From JAWPMT01 sp965229785 (lineage in GTDB: Bacteria > Bacteroidota > Bacteroidia > Cytophagales > Cyclobacteriaceae), in assembly GCA_965229785.1 (NCBI GenBank), contig CBDDJS010000001.1, positions 7,626,001 through 7,690,000 on the forward strand: a stretch of 64,000 bases of DNA, given 5' to 3'. How positions within the stretch are numbered: position 1 is the stretch's first letter; each line of letters begins with the position of its first letter. The translations under genes were made by a program, and so were the position numbers. Shown here piece after piece: positions 17,608 to 27,336 of the stretch. The notes under the pieces are model-generated. The model had not been told where the DNA came from and made no database searches. It saw only the letters and a program-made list of their open reading frames with translations.

Positions 17608-20600
17608 GATCAATAGTCACCTTTTTTGTCAAATACCCGATCTGGGCCAATGCGATCATAGCCACAGTCATGGTGATTGGTGCCCTGAGTTATCTGTTCG
17701 GTTTGAAAAAGTCGTTCTTCCCTGAACGTGAACCACGAAATATCACGATCAGTGTGGTCTATCCTGGCGCTTCCCCGGAGGAAGTTGAAGAAGGCGTGAC
17801 CATCAAGATAGAGGAAGCGATCAAAGGGATTGTGGGCATAGAGGAAGTTACTTCCGTGTCTTCAGAGAATTCTGCGAGTATTACTGTGCTGACTTCTGGT
17901 GATTATGACCTGGATGAGGTTACTACTGAGGTGAAAAATGCCGTGGATAGGATCAATTCCTTTCCGGTAAGTGCCGAAAAGCCAGTGGTGTTCAAGCAGA
18001 AATCGACCAGTACTGCTATGTTCATGGGTGTAAAAGGAGATGTTTCTCTGATGGACCTTAAGAAGGCCGCGGAACGTGTGGAAAATGACTTCCTGAATTC
18101 AGGGAAAATCTCTCAGGTACGTGTTTCCGGATTTCCGGATTTAGAGATCACCATTGAAGTGTCAGAGGAAAACCTAAGGCGGTATGGCGTTACCTTCAGT
18201 ACCGTGGCTAATGCGATTCGATTGAATAACCGGGACATTTCCGGAGGATCCATCAAAACCACACAGGAAGAAATCAAAATACGAGCAAATTCGAAAGAAT
18301 ACGATCCTTCCGAAATAGAGAACATAACTGTTCGGGCAAATGCAGACGGAACGAAGATCCGATTGAAAGACATTGCGGATGTGCAGATGAAGTTTGCCGA
18401 TATCCCAAATAGCGTCTATTCCAATGACGAAAGAGCTGTGAGCATCATCGTTCAGAAATTACCGGAAGAAGACATCACAGCGATCAGCGAATATGTAGCC
18501 GAATATGTGGAAGAGTACAATCAGAAAAGTACAAACATCGAGTTATTCACGTATTTCAATTTCAATGATGTATTGAAGCAACGTCTGGAATTATTGACCA
18601 AAAACTTTGGTGTCGGGTTGTTGCTGGTATTGCTTACGTTAGGATTATTCCTCTCTCTTCGATTATCGTTCTGGGTGGCATTCGGGATTCCCCTGTCCTT
18701 CCTGGCAATGTTCATCGTCGGAGATTTAGCAGGTATTACGATCAATATGCTTTCCCTTTTTGGTATGCTTCTCGTGGTGGGGATCCTGGTGGATGATGGT
18801 ATTGTGATCGCTGAGAATATTTTCACGCATTTTGAAAAGGGAAAAGACCCGAAACAGGCGGCCATTGACGGCACCATGGAAATGGTTCCTTCGGTTTTTA
18901 CTTCAGTGACCACCACAATCATTGCATTTATTCCGCTGCTTTACCTGGACAACAATGGGTTTACCAAGGAAATGGCGATTGTGGTCATTGCCTGTCTGGC
19001 TTTCTCTATGATTGAGGCCTTTTTTGTCCTGCCTGCCCACCTCGCCAGTAACTGGATCTTATCAAGACGTCCTGACGACTCGAAAGGTGCCTATGGTCTT
19101 TATGTGAGGTTCAGAAAAGTCATGGAAAAGGTCATTGATTTCATGCGCTTCAAACTGTATGCGCCTACTTTACGATTTCTGATTGACTGGAAATGGATCT
19201 CATTCAGCTTTCCGGTATTATTCATGATGGTCGTGATTGGTATGTATCGGGGAGGCATGATCCGTTCAAGTTTATTCCCTCGACCACCGGCGGATGATAT
19301 CAATGTGAATCTGAAATTAAAGCCGGGGACTCGCGAACACGTCGTAGAAGCCATGCTTCGGAAATTTCAGGATTCCGTCTGGCAGGTGCATCAGGAAATG
19401 CAAGAACAATATGGCTTTCAGGATTCAGTCATTACCACGGTAGATTTGTCCGTCGGCGCAAACTCCAGCCGACAAAGTGGAAGTCACCTTGGGTATTTGG
19501 GGATCAACTTTGATAAGTTGGAAGAGAAAAACATCTCTGGCTTTGAAATTGCAGAAAGAGTAAGGAAAAAAATTGGCCCCGTTCCCGAAGCAGAAGAGTT
19601 TACTATTGGTAGTGTTAACTACTTTGGGAAGCCGGTTTCAATTTCATTACAGAGTACGAATATCGATGAATTGGAAGCGGCTAAAGTGGAGTTGAAAGAC
19701 AAACTGGCCGAGATCAGTGCGATTAAAGACATTACGGACAATGCGTCTATTGGTCAACGCGAAATTGAACTGGAACTAAAACCACTGGCTTATTTATTGG
19801 GCTTTACCCAGCAAGACATTACCACACAGATCAGGCAAGGTTTCTTTGGAGAAGAAGTACAGCGTCTACAAATAGGGACGGACGAAGTAAAGGTTTGGGT
19901 GCGTTATCCCGAGAAAGATCGATTGAGCATCACTCAATTAGAGTCCATGAAAGTAAAAACGGCCAATGGTCAGGAATATCCGCTGACGGAATTGGCTGAT
20001 TATGAAATTGGTCGTGGGGTCATTGCGATCAACCATTTTAATGGTAAAAGGGAGGTGCGCGTGGATGCGGAATTGGCTTCGGCAAATACCAGTCTCCCTG
20101 ATGTTCTGGAGAAGATTTCCAAGGATGTTTTACCTCCGATCTTACAGAAATATTCAGGGATCAATTATTCCTATGAAGGGCAATCCAGCAGAGGACAAAG
20201 AGAAGCAGGTTCGCTTGCACAAGTAGGACCACTTGTTTTGATTCTGTTAGTGTTGACCATTACCCTCAATTTCAGGTCTTTTTATCAGACCATGCTGATC
20301 TTCTCACTTATTCCGATTGGTGTGATCTGTGCCATGTTTGGCCACTGGGTGGAAGGCGCTATGTTCTACGTTTTTGTTAGTGGATACGGTATTCTTGCCT
20401 TGACGGGTGTCATTGTCAATGATGCGGTGGTGATGTTGGATCGATTCAATCGCAACCTCAAAGAAGGATACGATATACAAAAAGCCGCTTATGAAGCTGG
20501 GATAGCACGTTTTCGAGCCATCGTATTGACTTCCATGACGACTGTCGCGGGATTGTATCCTTTGATTTTGGAAACCAGTTTCCAGGCGCAGTTCATTATC

Positions 20601-20801
20601 CCGATGGCGATATCGCTAGCATGGGGGGTATTGTTGGGTACCTTTTTCATTCTCTGCTTCTTCCCGGTATTTATCCTTGTCTTCAATGACATTCGGGTCA
20701 GTGTATTCTGGTTCTTCCGCATGTTTGTTGGAAAAGGCAAACCGACCAAGGAAGAGGTGGAACCTGCCGTCCGGGAGCAACAACGTATGCTGCAATTTTA
20801 A
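17604..20801 (+). CDS. RND family efflux transporter permease (AcrB/CusA superfamily)
   Basis: 1065 residues, full length for the family. The first membrane helix is near 12-32, porter-domain repeats about 40-330, helices about 335-545, a second porter block about 565-870 and the last helices about 875-1045. Typical motifs are GILVDDGIVIAENIF in TM4, where the acidic pair is expected to carry protons, and GVIVNDAVVMLDRFNRNL in the second half. It would form trimers and export substrates using the proton gradient. Closest in style to HAE-type pumps; the substrate is unknown. The gene converges on the lipoprotein gene with a 4-base overlap of stops. Confidence 0.93.
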   Translation: MRSIVTFFVKYPIWANAIIATVMVIGALSYLFGLKKSFFPEREPRNITISVVYPGASPEEVEEGVTIKIEEAIKGIVGIEEVTSVSSENSASITVLTSGDYDLDEVTTEVKNAVDRINSFPVSAEKPVVFKQKSTSTAMFMGVKGDVSLMDLKKAAERVENDFLNSGKISQVRVSGFPDLEITIEVSEENLRRYGVTFSTVANAIRLNNRDISGGSIKTTQEEIKIRANSKEYDPSEIENITVRANADGTKIRLKDIADVQMKFADIPNSVYSNDERAVSIIVQKLPEEDITAISEYVAEYVEEYNQKSTNIELFTYFNFNDVLKQRLELLTKNFGVGLLLVLLTLGLFLSLRLSFWVAFGIPLSFLAMFIVGDLAGITINMLSLFGMLLVVGILVDDGIVIAENIFTHFEKGKDPKQAAIDGTMEMVPSVFTSVTTTIIAFIPLLYLDNNGFTKEMAIVVIACLAFSMIEAFFVLPAHLASNWILSRRPDDSKGAYGLYVRFRKVMEKVIDFMRFKLYAPTLRFLIDWKWISFSFPVLFMMVVIGMYRGGMIRSSLFPRPPADDINVNLKLKPGTREHVVEAMLRKFQDSVWQVHQEMQEQYGFQDSVITTVDLSVGANSSRQSGSHLGYLGINFDKLEEKNISGFEIAERVRKKIGPVPEAEEFTIGSVNYFGKPVSISLQSTNIDELEAAKVELKDKLAEISAIKDITDNASIGQREIELELKPLAYLLGFTQQDITTQIRQGFFGEEVQRLQIGTDEVKVWVRYPEKDRLSITQLESMKVKTANGQEYPLTELADYEIGRGVIAINHFNGKREVRVDAELASANTSLPDVLEKISKDVLPPILQKYSGINYSYEGQSSRGQREAGSLAQVGPLVLILLVLTITLNFRSFYQTMLIFSLIPIGVICAMFGHWVEGAMFYVFVSGYGILALTGVIVNDAVVMLDRFNRNLKEGYDIQKAAYEAGIARFRAIVLTSMTTVAGLYPLILETSFQAQFIIPMAISLAWGVLLGTFFILCFFPVFILVFNDIRVSVFWFFRMFVGKGKPTKEEVEPAVREQQRMLQF

Positions 20802-21406
20802 TCGTTTCTCGTATCCAGGCGATAAAATTGATTTTCACCCGGATACCTGATTCGGGTCAATGAACCATCCGCTGATCGAATACTTCCGAGGTTGAGATTG
20901 AAATACCAGTCTCCATACCCAAATCGATCTTTGCTTAACTGGACCTCCCTTGCCAAGGCGTTTTTGAATTTTGGTCGAGGCTGGTCTCCGGATTTGTCTG
21001 AGCCATTGGGCCATACTTCATTGCTGTACCATCCGTTGTGATTCCACCACAGTTCACTTTCAGGGTTTTGCGGCCGTGGAGCACCTTCTTTGATGAACCA
21101 TTCACCCAATTGTGCGGAGACGTGAAGGTTTAACGTATCCTGAACTTTTGGAGAAATGATTTCCATGTCCAATATCCCGTAACTGCCTTCCGGATAAGTA
21201 TAGGCCAACCAAACGTAGTAGTCATTTTGGTAAAGATAGAGTTCAACATGATCACCAAGGTCAATGGGCCGTACGCCTAATTCAATGTATTCTTCTGTTT
21301 GGCCGTCTACCATCGGAGTAATTAGGGGGCGATCTGTAGGTGGTTGACAAAAGGTAATGGTGATCAGGATGAAAAATGCCGAAAATAATCGCAATAAGTG
21401 CTTCAT
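20798..21406 (-). CDS. Lipoprotein of unknown function
   Basis: 202 residues. A type II signal peptide ends in a lipobox-like ITFC near residue 20, followed by QPPTDRP. The body is rich in Trp and Tyr (LWWNHNGWYSNE, YVWLAYTYPEG) and looks like a beta-sandwich, vaguely like carbohydrate-binding folds, but I recognise no family. Its stop codon overlaps that of the RND pump on the other strand by 4 bases. No transcription partner. Confidence 0.75.
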   Translation of the reverse strand: MKHLLRLFSAFFILITITFCQPPTDRPLITPMVDGQTEEYIELGVRPIDLGDHVELYLYQNDYYVWLAYTYPEGSYGILDMEIISPKVQDTLNLHVSAQLGEWFIKEGAPRPQNPESELWWNHNGWYSNEVWPNGSDKSGDQPRPKFKNALAREVQLSKDRFGYGDWYFNLNLGSIRSADGSLTRIRYPGENQFYRLDTRND

Positions 21407-21627
21407 GGTTGGGAGTTTCTTTTCCTCACGGTATTTGTCGCCTGAAGGTCACAGACGTAGGCCATATGACTTGTTCCTGTGGACAAAATCCAGAATTAGT
21501 GCCTCCATATCTGCTTAAGAAGAGAGCCTGTTGCCTGAAAATCATTGAGTAATGGTAAAAATTCGGATGCTGAAAAAGCCTGGGTTTTTGATACTTCCGG
21601 ATTCTTTTCATTTATTTGTCTTAATTA

Positions 21628-21642
21628 TTCTATAAAATAGAA
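21628..21642. promoter_or_regulatory. Candidate PadR operator
   Basis: TTCTAT-AAA-ATAGAA, a perfect 6-base-arm dyad ending 2 bases before the PadR start codon. Its position suits autorepression of the padR-permease operon. Confidence 0.5.
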
Positions 21643-21644
21643 AA

Positions 21645-21983
21645 ATGAATTTGTTATCCAGAACTGAAGAAATGTTGCTTTTGATGATCTGCAAATTAGG
21701 AGATGCGGCTTATGCGATGCAGATCAGAGAAGAAGTACAGCAGCTGACCGGAAAAGTGTATTCAATTGGGGGTATATACGTTCCCCTTGATCGGTTGATC
21801 AAAAAGGGATATGCCACGATGCATGACGAAATGGACAGTCCTGAACGACCAGGTAGACCCAGGCGGCGATTTGAGATAACGATAGAAGGACTCCAGGCGC
21901 TACAAGAAATCAGACAACTGGAGACGGAGATGTGGTCGGCGCCGGAAATCAAGCAAAAAATAGACTTACTAGGAAATGGCTGA
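21645..21983 (+). CDS. PadR-family transcriptional regulator
   Basis: 112 residues. PadR winged helix: LLLMICKLGDAAYAMQIREEV, then VYSIGGIYVPLDRLIKKGY and the wing with RPGRPRRRFEITIEGLQAL. It lacks the C-terminal helical extension of larger PadR proteins, so it is the small class that dimerises through its last helix. Its end overlaps the permease gene start by 8 bases. This PadR/permease pairing is common in Bacteroidota and Acidobacteria. A dyad lies directly at its start codon. Confidence 0.9.
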   Translation: MNLLSRTEEMLLLMICKLGDAAYAMQIREEVQQLTGKVYSIGGIYVPLDRLIKKGYATMHDEMDSPERPGRPRRRFEITIEGLQALQEIRQLETEMWSAPEIKQKIDLLGNG

Positions 21984-24603
21984 ACGAAAATTACCCGAAT
22001 TCGGAAAGAAATTGATCCAGTGGATACTGCCTCGTCATCGGGCTCAATTGATCCTTGGAGATTTTGAGGAATATCTGGCCTGTTTGCCCCCCGGTATGGG
22101 CAAGACAACCATTAAGCTGGCTTTTTGGAAACAGTTTTTGCTTTCATTGCCAGCGATGCTCATGTGTTCCTTTCAGAATAGCTGGGCCTTGTTGATACAT
22201 GCCCTTAAAATTTCTACCCGAAGCATTATCAGGAATATGGGGCATTATTCCCTTAATGTTTCAGGGCTGGCCATTGGCATTGCCAGTTTTGTCGTGATCA
22301 TGCTTTACGTAGCGCATGAGCGGTCATATGACCTTTTTCACAAGAATGCCAATCGGATTTACAGGGTTCTGGATTTCAGAAAAGTAGACGGGGTGGGAGA
22401 GGAGTCTTCCAGTGCACCTACACCACTGGCAGAAGCAATGAAGAATGATTTTCCAGATCAGATTCAGGCAGCAGTTCGGTTTTTTAATTTCCAGGCACCT
22501 TCGATGGTCATGGCTTACGAGGAGGAAAATGAGGTTTTACAGTTCAATGAGTCGGGGGTATATTTTGTAGATCCCAGTTTTTTCGAAGTATTTGATTTTA
22601 AATTGGAAGCTGGCCGTGAGGAACTAGCGTTAAGAGGACCTAATAAGGTGTTGTTGACTCGTCGCATGGCTAAGAAATACTTTGATGACGAGGATCCTAT
22701 GGGTAAGACCCTGAAACTGGAAGGACAACATCAATTGACCGTTTCGGGGATACTGGAAAATTCACCGGCGAATTCTCACATTCAGTTTGACTTTTTGATT
22801 TCGTTTGAGACCCTGGACAGTCCGGAAGTGATCAGGACAAGGTTGCGGAAGAGCTGGATTTGGAATCCTAGCTGGACCTATTTGCAATTGGCAGAAGCAG
22901 TTGAACCTGAAGACCTGGAGTCGCAATTTCCTGCATTTGTGAGACGATATTTTCCGGAATCACGCCGGGATCGGGTCAAGCTATATCTGCAGCCACTGAC
23001 CAGCATACACCTTAATTCTCAACTGGACTATGAAATGAGGCCGAATAGCGACGAGATATACGTGCATATTTTCACGGTAATCGGATATTTCGTTTTATTG
23101 ATCTCCTATTTCAATTTCATCAACCTGACCATTACTCGATTTAGTGTACGAAGCAAGGAGATTGGATTGAGAAAACTATTGGGTACTACCAGAACTCATT
23201 TAATCAGACATCTTTTGAATGAATCCTTTATGGTCAATTTGATTGCTGTATTGGTAAGTATTCCGTTGATACTGTTTTTTCTGGACCTGGCAGATAAATT
23301 GTTAATGATCAATCTACAGGTAGATTCGCTGGCATTACCTTGGTCCTGGCTGGAAATAATCGCAATTTATGTGCTGGCAAGTTTAATATCCGGGATCTAT
23401 CCGGCTTACGTTTTGAGCTCATTCAATCCTATGCTTGCGATCAAAGGAAATGACTTCAAAGAATCTTGTAGCATTATTTCCGTCAGGAAACTCATGGTAA
23501 CCGGTCAATTCACACTTTCAGTCATTTTAATGATAGGGACCCTCGTCGCTTATCATCAATTCAACTACTTGAGCAATCGATCCACAGGGTTCAATTCTGC
23601 CAATGTGCTTTTACTACCCTCGCTACGCTCGCCAATCATGGATCACTACGCTGTATTCAAGGAGCGCCTGCTAATGAGGCCTGAAATCGCTGCGGTTACG
23701 ACTGCTGAAGAAGTTCCTGGAGTAAAGCATCAGACTGGATTATATGAGGCTTTTCCAGGAGAGGAACCCTCGCAATTTCCCAGGCTGGTCGTTCATGATG
23801 ATTTTGCCAAAACTTTGGGCATACCCATGGCAGCCGGTCGAGATTTTTCTGAAGGTTTTTCTAATGATTCGGAAGAATCGGTAGTGATTAATGAAATGCT
23901 GGCAAAGCAGCTGGGTTTTACGCCGGAAGAAGCGATTGGTCAGAAGTTTGATGGAGAATCGATAGTAGGTGTGACACAAGATTTTCACTTTACCTCCTAT
24001 CACCGGGCGATTGGTCCTTTCGTCATGCAAAAGATTGGTGAAGATGAACGTTCACTGTCTTTTTCAGCACGATACATTGCTATTAACCTGAACAGAGAAG
24101 TGTCCTCAGAGACCCTGGATTATATCCAAAATACCTGGAATAGCCTGGCTCCTTCTGCTCCCTTCGAATTCCTTCAGTTGCAACAGTTAATTGACAGTCA
24201 ATATGAGTCAGAAGATCGATTAGGAACGCTCACTAAGGTTTTTGCGGTATTGTCTATTTTCATCGCTTGTTTGGGGCTTTACGGATTGTCTGCCCATGCG
24301 ATGCGTCGAAAGATCAAGGAGTTGGGGATTCGAAAGGTGTTAGGGGCCAGTATGTCGAATCTCATGATGTTGATTTCCAGTTCTTTTCTCCAGATGGTGG
24401 TCGTTGCAATCATCATTGCCAGTCCTTTGGCTTATTGGGCGCTGGGAAGTTGGTTAGAAGGGTTTGCTTACCACATTGATCTTAATGTTTATCCCTTCCT
24501 TTTTGCGGGACTTGCTGCCCTGGTGATTGTGATTGCGACAGTAGGGTACCACATTTTACAAGCTACCCGCGTCAACCCTGTGGAAAGCCTAAGAGATGAA
24601 TAA
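21976..24603 (+). CDS. FtsX/MacB-type ABC transporter permease with N-terminal prefix domain
   Basis: 875 residues. Residues 1-75 are a 'permease prefix' segment (KKLIQWILPRHRAQLILGDFEEYL). A first membrane helix follows (LNVSGLAIGIASFVVIMLYV), then a MacB-type periplasmic domain, three FtsX helices (about 365-490, with the GLRKLLGTTR coupling-helix motif), a second MacB/FtsX half and final helices with LGIRKVLGAS. It thus carries two MacB_PCD-FtsX units in one chain. No ATPase gene is adjacent, so it must use one from elsewhere. Probable mechanotransmission or export across the inner membrane under PadR control. Translation overlaps the PadR gene. Confidence 0.9.
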   Translation: MAERKLPEFGKKLIQWILPRHRAQLILGDFEEYLACLPPGMGKTTIKLAFWKQFLLSLPAMLMCSFQNSWALLIHALKISTRSIIRNMGHYSLNVSGLAIGIASFVVIMLYVAHERSYDLFHKNANRIYRVLDFRKVDGVGEESSSAPTPLAEAMKNDFPDQIQAAVRFFNFQAPSMVMAYEEENEVLQFNESGVYFVDPSFFEVFDFKLEAGREELALRGPNKVLLTRRMAKKYFDDEDPMGKTLKLEGQHQLTVSGILENSPANSHIQFDFLISFETLDSPEVIRTRLRKSWIWNPSWTYLQLAEAVEPEDLESQFPAFVRRYFPESRRDRVKLYLQPLTSIHLNSQLDYEMRPNSDEIYVHIFTVIGYFVLLISYFNFINLTITRFSVRSKEIGLRKLLGTTRTHLIRHLLNESFMVNLIAVLVSIPLILFFLDLADKLLMINLQVDSLALPWSWLEIIAIYVLASLISGIYPAYVLSSFNPMLAIKGNDFKESCSIISVRKLMVTGQFTLSVILMIGTLVAYHQFNYLSNRSTGFNSANVLLLPSLRSPIMDHYAVFKERLLMRPEIAAVTTAEEVPGVKHQTGLYEAFPGEEPSQFPRLVVHDDFAKTLGIPMAAGRDFSEGFSNDSEESVVINEMLAKQLGFTPEEAIGQKFDGESIVGVTQDFHFTSYHRAIGPFVMQKIGEDERSLSFSARYIAINLNREVSSETLDYIQNTWNSLAPSAPFEFLQLQQLIDSQYESEDRLGTLTKVFAVLSIFIACLGLYGLSAHAMRRKIKELGIRKVLGASMSNLMMLISSSFLQMVVVAIIIASPLAYWALGSWLEGFAYHIDLNVYPFLFAGLAALVIVIATVGYHILQATRVNPVESLRDE

Positions 24604-24639
24604 TACATTCTCTCGGAAGAAACTTAGGGATTATATTCC

Positions 24640-26385
24640 TTAGGGGATTTTAACCCCTACAATGGTTCTGCCGGATTGACTCAGGAGTAGTTGGTCTTGC
24701 CTGATCTCTGCCCGGATATCTGGCTCGCCCATGTTGAAGCCGTCTAACAACAAACCTCTATTTATAGTCGTATAGGCCAACATTGGAGTAACTTGGTCCA
24801 ACGCGTAATATCCATTTTCAAATAGTCCCTTGATACTGCCTTCTTCGTCAAAGTAGACGATGAGATCTACGGCTTGTTTTTCACCAATGACTCGCAAGAG
24901 TCCGTACCTTTCCTCTACAAAATAAGCGGTCACTTTTTGCAGGGGTCCGGTCTTTTTGCGAATCATCTTCATTCCCACACCAAAGAGCCCCGAATAGCAA
25001 ACAAACTTCATTTCTCCGTTGCAGTATTTGGCCAGCCCCCAGTGTTTTTTTCGCAGCAGTAGTTTCGCTACCTCGTTCATCATGCGTTTTTTGTCTGATG
25101 TTTCTTTCAGAGAGGAAGCAGGAATGATTCTGGTGGGCGTCATATCCGTCCCACGGACTAGAAATGTGCTGTCACTGACCTTTTCGATAGCTATTTGAGT
25201 GCCATTTTTAAATTGAAAATTGGCAGATTCATAGGCCAGCTTTCCAGGCTCAGGAAGTGTTTCAATGGATTTCCCTTCAAGTACATCCCAGGTTTTGTCG
25301 ACCAGATTGCTGATGTAATTTGAGCTCTGACTGAAACGGTTGATATCTTCAAAACTTCTGTTGCTCAATACAATCACTTCGCTGCCTGTTGCGGGATTGA
25401 AACTCAGGAAGCAGATATAGCCTGCAGTACCCCCGTCATGTTGTATCTTACCCTGAGCGAACTGCCAGCCATATCCATATCCGACTGATTCATGTTGCTT
25501 GAAATAGACGGTTCGCAGTTTTTGATCAAGAAAACGATCAGACTGAATAATTGATAACCATGTAGAAAGATCGGTCAGATTCGTTTGGATACCACCAGCT
25601 CCGATGGCCCAACTCCAATGTGAAGTGGATGCAGGTCGGCTAAGATCATCGCGATAGCCAAAGTAGGGTTGAGCAGTAAGCTCGCTGGTACTGAATGACG
25701 TATGTGAAAGGTCATGTTTATCGAAAATTTGTTTTTCCATAAACTGTTCAAAAGGAATTCCGGAAACTTGCTCAATAATCGCCGCCAGTAGGACATAGCC
25801 CGAATTGCTGTAACTAAATTCATTACCTGGTTTGAAGAGTAATTTCCCGTTCCTGAATTTGTCGACAAGGTCTTTCAAAGCTATCGGTTCCTTCTCGGGT
25901 AAAAAAAGAGGAAGGCCTTGCTCTGTCTGGTAAATACTGGGAATACCTGAAGTATGCGTCAATAGGTGATGGATGGTCACCTTTTTCCATCGATCCGATT
26001 GCAATGCTCCCAGGTGGGTATTGATCTCATCTTGAAGATCTAACTTTCCTTCCAGAGCAAGAGAGAGGATGGCTGCGGCCGTAAACGATTTGCTGATGGA
26101 TCCGATATCAAACCTCGTTTCTATATCCGAGGAAATACCGCGATCCGGACCGCCCAGTGCGCGCTGAAAAACGACCTCATTTTGGTGGCGTACCTGAACC
26201 ACTCCACTAAATCTTTGGTAATAGGCTTCTAACTGGTAAAGCTGTTTGAGCTGAGTCAAATTGGCTTCAGGAACAGCAGCTGAGTCCCGTGTACTATGGA
26301 ATTCATGAACCGATTCCATTTGGCCCGAACAGGAATGAGATAGGAAAACGATCAATAGAAAAGAAAGATATGCGATGATTTTCAT
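24640..26385 (-). CDS. Serine hydrolase, beta-lactamase (class C/PBP4-like) family lipoprotein
   Basis: 581 residues. A lipobox-like LSHSC (Cys19) follows a hydrophobic signal. Catalytic motifs are S96-I-S-K99 (SxxK), Y192-S-N194 (YxN) and H316-D-G-G (HxG-type). The beta-lactamase-like domain spans about 45-370. The extra about 200-residue C-terminal beta-rich domain is typical of Bacteroidota 'serine hydrolase' proteins related to esterases and D-aminopeptidases. It more likely acts on peptidoglycan fragments, peptides or esters than as a true beta-lactamase (inference). It is divergent from the LytTR gene. Confidence 0.88.
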   Translation of the reverse strand: MKIIAYLSFLLIVFLSHSCSGQMESVHEFHSTRDSAAVPEANLTQLKQLYQLEAYYQRFSGVVQVRHQNEVVFQRALGGPDRGISSDIETRFDIGSISKSFTAAAILSLALEGKLDLQDEINTHLGALQSDRWKKVTIHHLLTHTSGIPSIYQTEQGLPLFLPEKEPIALKDLVDKFRNGKLLFKPGNEFSYSNSGYVLLAAIIEQVSGIPFEQFMEKQIFDKHDLSHTSFSTSELTAQPYFGYRDDLSRPASTSHWSWAIGAGGIQTNLTDLSTWLSIIQSDRFLDQKLRTVYFKQHESVGYGYGWQFAQGKIQHDGGTAGYICFLSFNPATGSEVIVLSNRSFEDINRFSQSSNYISNLVDKTWDVLEGKSIETLPEPGKLAYESANFQFKNGTQIAIEKVSDSTFLVRGTDMTPTRIIPASSLKETSDKKRMMNEVAKLLLRKKHWGLAKYCNGEMKFVCYSGLFGVGMKMIRKKTGPLQKVTAYFVEERYGLLRVIGEKQAVDLIVYFDEEGSIKGLFENGYYALDQVTPMLAYTTINRGLLLDGFNMGEPDIRAEIRQDQLLLSQSGRTIVGVKIP

Positions 26386-26488
26386 CAGTTGAACGATAAG
26401 TTTTAAGTTGCGAATTGAATGAACTTATCGTGGAGATTTGTGCCCTGGTTGCTTTTTATCGGTGATTTGGGACCAACAACAGAGTTTT

Positions 26489-27271
26489 GTGGATGAACGA
26501 ATAAAGTGGATAGATTCCTTGCGGACAGGCTTGAAACGGCTCACACAAAAAGAGCGTTGGGTACATGCCGTTCTATGGTTTTTCGGGTTGCTGGTACTTA
26601 ATTGGCCAGGCCAGCAAATTACCGTTGGCCCATTTCATAGTTCAGGATTTGGGTTATTGATGCCCTCCCTTTACGGAGGTTTGATCAATGCGGTGATGGC
26701 TTATGGAATTGTTGGCTTTTTATTGCAAAATGGGAAGGTCTTTCGTTTCCAGTTGGTGTATCAGACATTGCTCTTTTATGTGTCGGTATCCCTTATTGAG
26801 TCACTGGTTGATGGAGCCTATTATTTAACCGTGATCGCAGATCTCAATCAGGCAGTGATCAATGAGATTTGGCAAGGAAACTTGATCATGAATTTCTTTT
26901 TGTTCTACTTACCTGCACTGGTTTATGGTATCGTGAAAAGTGCCCTGACTTCTGAAGCACCCGCTAGAATCATGGTTCAGGATGGTCATCAAATCGCTTA
27001 TCTGAAGCCAGATGAGCTGCTATATCTAGAAAGTGACGGGAATTATGTGAAGTTTCATTTGGAAAGTAAAGTCATACTGGAACGCAATACCCTGGCACGT
27101 ATAGAGGAGCGTCTTCCCGCTGCCTTTATCAGGTGCCATAAGTCATTTGTTGTCAATAAAACGTTGATCGATCAGCAGTCTGCCAGCGAGGTTTTGATCA
27201 AAGGTCGACGCATCCCGATAGGTCGAAAATTCAAGGAAAATCTAAACCTGCGGGATCAAAGGGTCACCTAA
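26489..27271 (+). CDS. Membrane-anchored LytTR DNA-binding regulator
   Basis: About 260 residues from GTG 26489. TTG 26438 and GTG 26462 are possible, there is no ATG, and the start is uncertain. Four likely membrane helices (roughly residues 25-45, 55-85, 95-120, 135-155) precede a C-terminal LytTR domain (AYLKPDELLYLESDGNYVKFH, RNTLARIEERLP, FIRCHKSFVVNKTLID, IPIGRKFKENL). This form binds DNA through its beta-rich LytTR domain while tethered to the inner membrane, with no receiver domain, so it may sense the membrane directly. It lies about 65 bases upstream of the candidate metallopeptidase gene on the same strand. Confidence 0.87.
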   Translation: MDERIKWIDSLRTGLKRLTQKERWVHAVLWFFGLLVLNWPGQQITVGPFHSSGFGLLMPSLYGGLINAVMAYGIVGFLLQNGKVFRFQLVYQTLLFYVSVSLIESLVDGAYYLTVIADLNQAVINEIWQGNLIMNFFLFYLPALVYGIVKSALTSEAPARIMVQDGHQIAYLKPDELLYLESDGNYVKFHLESKVILERNTLARIEERLPAAFIRCHKSFVVNKTLIDQQSASEVLIKGRRIPIGRKFKENLNLRDQRVT

Positions 27272-27336
27272 AAAGCCAGTTTAAAGGACAATGGATTGGA
27301 GATTTTTCAGTTAATTGAACGTAAACCACTTCCGCC

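Noticed and set aside
18521..18922. 133-codon frame opposite the RND pump gene
   Set aside because: Antisense shadow of a conserved coding region, with basic/Ser-rich composition typical of reverse-frame translations.
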